In this document: positions 59,601 to 64,000 of the stretch, piece by piece
How the letters are laid out: the number at the start of each line of letters is the position of its first letter
How positions within the stretch are numbered: the stretch's first letter is position 1
Position numbers and translations under genes: made by a program
The notes under the pieces: generated by a model
Told to the model about the DNA's origin: nothing
Seen by the model: the letters and a program-made list of their open reading frames with translations, nothing else
Databases searched by the model: none
Assembly: GCA_963693285.1 (NCBI GenBank)
Contig: OY848920.1
Location: 1,873,135 to 1,937,134 of the forward strand
Source of the DNA: Xestospongia muta
Taxonomy: Eukaryota > Porifera > Demospongiae > Haplosclerida > Petrosiidae
Length of the DNA stretch: 64,000 bases
Reading direction: 5' to 3'

Positions 59601-60167
59601 TTATTAAATGAAGATGTTGATAGTGATCTTGTGTTAGCTTACTCAGGAGCTATTTATCAACTGATGTGTTTTATTAAAGTAAGTAAGATTTAGTATTAAA
59701 TATTATGTACTTTCATATTCCTTATAAAGTTAATCTATGCATAGATGGATGGATGATAGAAAGATGGATAGACTGCCAAACATATGATTGAATGAACTGA
59801 TCAATGGATCAGTTAATGGATTTAGCATGGTGTGATTAAATGACACTGTCAGTGATCACCATAGCTGTCTTTATTTCATTCAATTTTATTTCACATTAAT
59901 ACATGTGATGTACTACATATATATTGATTATAATAATGACTACCATTTGTTAAACTCTATTTTTTACTATAGGGTGATATTGACTACCTTGTCACTTTAC
60001 TATTACCAGATTGTACTGATGAGTTGAAGCTTCGTACATTACACGTAACACTTGAGTCACTTGTTCCAAGCTCTTTATTAACAGAATCAAGAGGGCATAA
60101 GAGAGACTTTAAAAAAACGTTTACAGAACTATTACCAACACTACGTGGTAACATTTGTATCAATTAA
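51358..60167 (+). CDS. XPO4: exportin-4
   Basis: Twenty exons join in phase to 1108 aa (human about 1150): 51358-51408, 51689-51794, 52012-52153, 52605-52749, 53107-53259, 53598-53691, 53802-53917, 54237-54397, 54688-54859, 55556-56314, 56424-56596, 56988-57150, 57555-57848, 57976-58042, 58346-58459, 58508-58593, 58675-58805, 59377-59488, 59586-59678, 59973-60167. It is an all-helical HEAT-repeat nuclear transport receptor of the importin-beta family, exporting cargos such as eIF5A and Smad3 with RanGTP. Diagnostic matches to XPO4 are IQLENAARIVL, YVVFQAVATMKEGLLREW, QCLSQLASLSGPIF, LYDDIHWLLLIATY and LQPLSIRF. The donors after exons 11 and 17 (gtcagc, gtcagt) are weaker but phase and homology support them. 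The middle exon 55556-56314 is unusually long. Confidence 0.93.
52197..52312. repeat. short tandem duplication in exportin-4 intron 3
   Basis: Two copies of tggacaaatat...taatatccagtag.acgttttt, about 60-70 bp apart, lie downstream of exon 3. Confidence 0.7.
52409..52449. repeat. 12-bp minisatellite
   Basis: Four near-perfect units of acatgtactat(a/c), in an exportin-4 intron. Confidence 0.85.
56624..56652. repeat. (TA)n microsatellite
   Basis: TA run just after the exon 11 donor of exportin-4. Confidence 0.85.
58951..59243. mobile_element. MITE with imperfect TIRs, in exportin-4 intron 17
   Basis: The left end tataccgtataccggga and right end (complement tatactgcataccggga) are inverted. 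The repeats continue as tttattgg..aat..ataaaatttg.cg, so both arms exceed 35 bp. No complete transposase is present. Family is not assigned. Confidence 0.75.
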
Positions 60168-60525
60168 TACTTTGAATATATTATCTTTTGTGTTAAGAAA
60201 GAATTGTTATTATTAATTTTAAATCGCAAGCTATTTAGCTAGAATATCTCAATACATTGTAAGTGTTTTTTGTCTTGAAGTCCTTTTTGTTAGCTCTTAT
60301 CAGTAAGAATACTTTCACGTTTACCCTATGATGTTGTAGTATCACAATTGTTCGATTTAATGCAATGATAAATGTAGCCTAGGTCTGTAGGGTGTTAGTT
60401 TACAGTTAAATCTCGTTTCAAATTCAGTCTTATGGATAACCACACCCTCAACCGTTATCTTAAGTTTATAATAACCTACATAAAATGGGCAGCACACAGA
60501 TCTGACAGTATACAGCTGAAAAGAC
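60168..60525. other. intergenic, promoter of third membrane-protein copy
   Basis: Sequence between the exportin-4 stop and the next ATG. I see no gene or repeat. Confidence 0.4.
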
Positions 60526-63500
60526 ATGAAGGTGAGCGACTAATTTAAGGTCTTAATAATTGACTTGTCAGAGATGTAGCAATAAGCATTACCCTAAGAT
60601 TGTGCGTCACTAAAATTGCCTTAGGCTTTAAATTAACTCTGTTGTCAGCAGACTTGTCTCTCTAATTTGACACTATTTATATATAGTGAATGAATCGGTA
60701 AATAGGTAAGCTTAGAATAAAATTTTACAAATATGAAATCACCATCACAAATTCTAAGTCCTTGTAATCATAAAGAAACTTGTGTGGTATATTTTATAAT
60801 TGAACCTATCATCTAATATTTTTACTCTGTTATCATTTTCTAGGCATTTATTTTGATCGTGTTGGTGTTGTACACTCTAAGTCTAACCATTCACTGTTCA
60901 TGCAGATTTGTCAATGTCACTATTAATGATATATTCACAAACTGTACAGAAGGAGATCACCCTGTTTGTCCTAACCTTACATATGCTTTAAGGGAGGTCA
61001 AGCTGCCATCTAATACTACTGAAGTTAATTTCAATATATATAATGAACAGTATGTGGGTAAAGATCCTTTAAAGCAAAACAAGTACTCAATACCTAGTGG
61101 TATACGTTTTAATATCATTGGAAAGTTGACGACTGATATTGTGGTCATTCAATGTGATATAGGAGTCTCCATGACATTTCAGGGAATCAATGAAATAAAC
61201 TCTGCAATTGGTTTTGAATCTATAACTTTTGATGGGTGTGGTTTAATCTCGGTGAAAGGATTAGTATTTTCTGAACTTTTCTATGTTGGATTTAAAGACG
61301 TACAGTTTACGCAAATGTCTGGTATTCAACTTCTGAACATTAATGCAATTAATATAAAAAACTGCACATTTATATCCAATATCATAACTCCAAATGCTGC
61401 TTTACAAATTACTTATCAAGGTTATTCTACCTATAGTATTATTAACAACATTAACATTGAAGACAGTATATTTGAGAACAATGTGGAGAATCGGTCAAAT
61501 GCTGCTTTAGAAGGATCATCTGGTGTAATTGCTCTATATATTTCCAATTCAACTTTTTTAAATTTTAACTTTACTTTGAACTCGTGTAAATTTTACTATA
61601 ATCGAATGCCTTTGTATGCAGATGGTGCTCCAATGGTGTACATCTCTCAACTTGATACATCTAATGTGACTATTTTGGTAAAAAATTGTACTTTTCTGCA
61701 TAATTTCTACTCTATACTGACAAAGTTAATAGCAATTAGTTTTGAGAAGATTATGGTGACGTTCCATAACAATACATTCCTTCAAAACACTGATCCTTAT
61801 GGCAATTTTGGTATATTACATGTTGAAATTATAAACCCTGAACGAACAGAAGATGAGTCACTTGAATTTTATTATAGTCAGAATGTATTTAGAGAAACCT
61901 TTGGTATGTCAATGTATATAAAGTCTATTGGATTCTCTAACCATTCCATTCAAAACTGTTCTTTTACTGAAACAAAGGTGTCTGAGTCACAGTCTCATAT
62001 CATTTATATAACAGGTACTCCAAACAATGACTACACAAGTAGCCTTCTTTATACAACCAACATTTTACTTGATACAATTACTGTTGCAGATAATTATGTC
62101 AGACACCCAAGCACTGCCTATACTGACATGAATGGACCAAGTATTATATACGTGAGATTAGTGACTTTATTAGCTAAAAATTTGAACTTATCAGGCGGTA
62201 ATGGAGCATTGGCTTCACTTTTGACTCTGATGTCTGTACACGCTACGTTCAATGGAACAAACAGTTTTTATGACAGTATTGGTACTTATGGTGGTGCGTT
62301 AGCAATAGGTGAATTTGTATATAAAGGTCAGCCTTGTAATAACACTATATGTGTTACAGTTGACACAGTGTTGTCTTTTAAAAATAACTCTGCTGATTAT
62401 GGTGGTGCTGTGTACATTGATAGTCCATCATTTGTGCAGCAGGTACTCAACAACTCTTGCCCTTGTTTTGGTCATGTCAGCTATTTTCATAACCACGCAC
62501 GAGTTGCAGGTCATTCAGTTTTTTATAACACTATGTCAAAGTTAGAGAAACCATATTATTGTGAGCAATTTCTTAACATTTCTAGTGACAAGAAAAATTC
62601 GGTTGCTACTGCACCAGTTAAACTAATAATCTCACAATTGAATTTACAAGTCTTTGCTGGACAAACGATTAAGCTTAACAATGTTACTTTAATAGATGCT
62701 TTAAACCAGTCTTCTTCTTGTAAAGCACTGTTTCAACCACAAAGTGGTACAGGGTCTCAATGTAAACCAATTAGCACGGAAGATGTTGAGATAATCGGTC
62801 CACCCACTATCTTCCTTTCGGGCAATAATTCCATCATTAATACACAACTTCATGTTGCATTTTCTGATATTGAAGACAAAACAACACAATGCATTAAAAT
62901 CAAATGCATTAATCTTGGGATCATTAATTCAGACTCATTGGAATCTGCTCTGATTTATATTTCTTATAAACGTGGCTGTCCTATTGGGTTTATATATGAC
63001 AATATCACAAGGACGTGTCAGTGCTCAAGCATACCAGATGTCAACTTCAAATGTTCCTTAGATTTAGGAGTTGCTTGTATTAAAAAAGGCTATTGGGTAG
63101 GACAAGATGGAAAGGAAGCCTTAACCTGTGGTTTTCCACATTGTAAGTCAACTAACAGAAATGATAACTTATGCTCAGCTAATTTCGGTCAGGATATGAT
63201 TGCTTTACCATTTCATCAAGATGAACAATGTGCTAGTAACGGTGGAGGCATTCGTTGTTCACGTTGTCGATTAGGATATAATCTTACGTTTGAAGGAGTT
63301 CGATGTACTTCAAATTGTAAAAGGGAACATCCCTATTTAATTATTCTATTTGCTCTCTGTATCCAGTTTGTTCTTGTTATCTTTGTCCTGGCAGTTATCA
63401 GACTAAAATTACAAATTGGTTCCGGATTTCTGTATGGACCTTTGTTATTCTTATCGATTGCAAGTCAACTTCCATATGGTTACTTTTCTCAGTTTACTAT

Positions 63501-64000
63501 TACTAAAGTAATCATTAGTATATATACATCAATATTCTTACTCAATTTAGAAATATTGGGTGTAATTCCTTGGTGTTTTTGGTCTGTTGATCTTTTATTT
63601 ATGGCATCATTCTACTACTTAGGTCCTATATTGGTGTGGATTATGTTAATACTACTAGTATGTATTGGTCGTTGTTGTCCTCGTCTGTTGTCTAAGATAC
63701 AAAAGTCACCAGTACAAGCTATATGTCTTCTTATGATGCTGTCCTTTTGGTCAGTAGCTAAAACAAGTATTGAGTATGTAAAGTATTTAAAAGTTGATGA
63801 TAATTATTTTGCTAATGTTGATCCTGCAGTTCGATATTTTACATCATGGCATATATTGTTTGTTCTAATTGCTGTTATGTTTATTGCTGTTGTGATTGTA
63901 CCGTTTATTGGTATTTTGGGACTGTCTAACTCTCGTAAAATGTTTTGTACTTTCCGTATGCATCGTCTCAAACCTTTACTTGATGAATTCCAATCTTGTT
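60526..64000 (+). CDS. large beta-helix-like ectodomain / multi-TM membrane protein, copy 3 (3' end outside window)
   Basis: Exon 1 ends ATG-AAG at 60526-60531 before a gtgagc donor. Exon 2 starts at 60844 after ttttctag and is open to the window end, about 1053 codons so far. The start reads M-K-AFILIVLVLYTLSLT, a clear signal peptide. Features match the other copies: an N-glycosylated beta-helix-like ectodomain with GGALAI and YGGAVYID strands, a Cys-rich stalk (CSRCRLGYNLTFEGVRC), then membrane segments (GSGFLYGPLLFLSI, LPYGYFSQF, GPILVWIMLILLV). The window stops at LKPLLDEFQSC, so roughly the last three membrane segments and the tail are missing. The frame has no stop, and the exon start and distal codons are in register. 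Confidence 0.93.

Noticed and set aside
1..64000. CRISPR arrays, bacterial operons, tRNA or rRNA genes
   Set aside because: Introns, metazoan families and repeat types rule out a prokaryotic source. I saw no regularly spaced short repeats, and no tRNA or rRNA sequence that I could recognise by eye.

Overview
The window looks like a piece of an animal genome, most probably a demosponge such as Amphimedon or a close relative. This is an inference: no ribosomal or mitochondrial marker is present. The DNA is AT-rich, genes are close together, introns are mostly short (about 45-500 bp) with GT-AG ends, and the gene content is metazoan: mitochondrial sulfite oxidase, exportin-4, an UNC-93-like transporter, an alpha-1,3-fucosyltransferase and DEATH-domain proteins. 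Gene models below were built by hand. For the spliced genes I checked that exon phases agree and that total coding length divides by three.

Region 0-17 kb. A very large membrane-protein family (beta-helix-like ectodomain, Cys-rich stalk, about nine membrane segments, a conserved EREPLIR tail) is present at 0.3-4.0 kb (+), at 13.1-17.0 kb (-), as a broken fragment at 12.3-12.6 kb, and as a third copy at 60.5-64.0 kb (+) that leaves the window. Between the first two lie two intronless tandem sulfite oxidase genes (5.4-7.1 and 9.3-11.0 kb) whose 3' halves are nearly identical while their 5' halves have diverged. A 90-bp minisatellite and a foldback MITE separate them.

Region 17-25 kb. Direct repeats are followed by a decayed C2H2/CXXC zinc-finger gene (-) that starts head-to-head with an UNC-93-like MFS gene (+), then a single-exon alpha-1,3-fucosyltransferase (+).

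Region 25-36 kb. Two paralogous four-exon, four-membrane-segment protein genes (-) have identical exon lengths (281, 120, 73 and 105 coding bases). The last intron of the first copy has been invaded by a 3.8-kb Kolobok-like DNA transposon with about 200-bp inverted repeats and TTAA target duplications. The transposon carries a disrupted THAP transposase and, on the other strand, an apparently intact P2X7-C-terminal-type zinc-domain gene. Promoter-containing repeats of this family are tandemly multiplied (three copies upstream of the second gene, two orphan copies at 25.4-25.8 kb) and one relic fragment remains at 35.2-35.4 kb.

Region 36-51 kb. Three genes in a row on the minus strand carry death-fold domains: a 1001-aa DEATH / helical-domain / coiled-coil / LRR protein, a shorter 730-aa paralog, and a 954-aa Kelch / coiled-coil / ZU5-like / TM / DEATH protein. 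This looks like an innate-immune or cell-death signalling cluster (inference).

Region 51-64 kb. Exportin-4 (20 exons, 1108 aa, complete) is divergent from the Kelch-DEATH gene across about 480 bp, followed by the third large membrane-protein paralog. The main novelty candidates are the Kelch-ZU5-TM-DEATH protein, the NACHT-less NLR-like pair, the beta-helix receptor family, and the two-gene transposon inside a live gene's intron.
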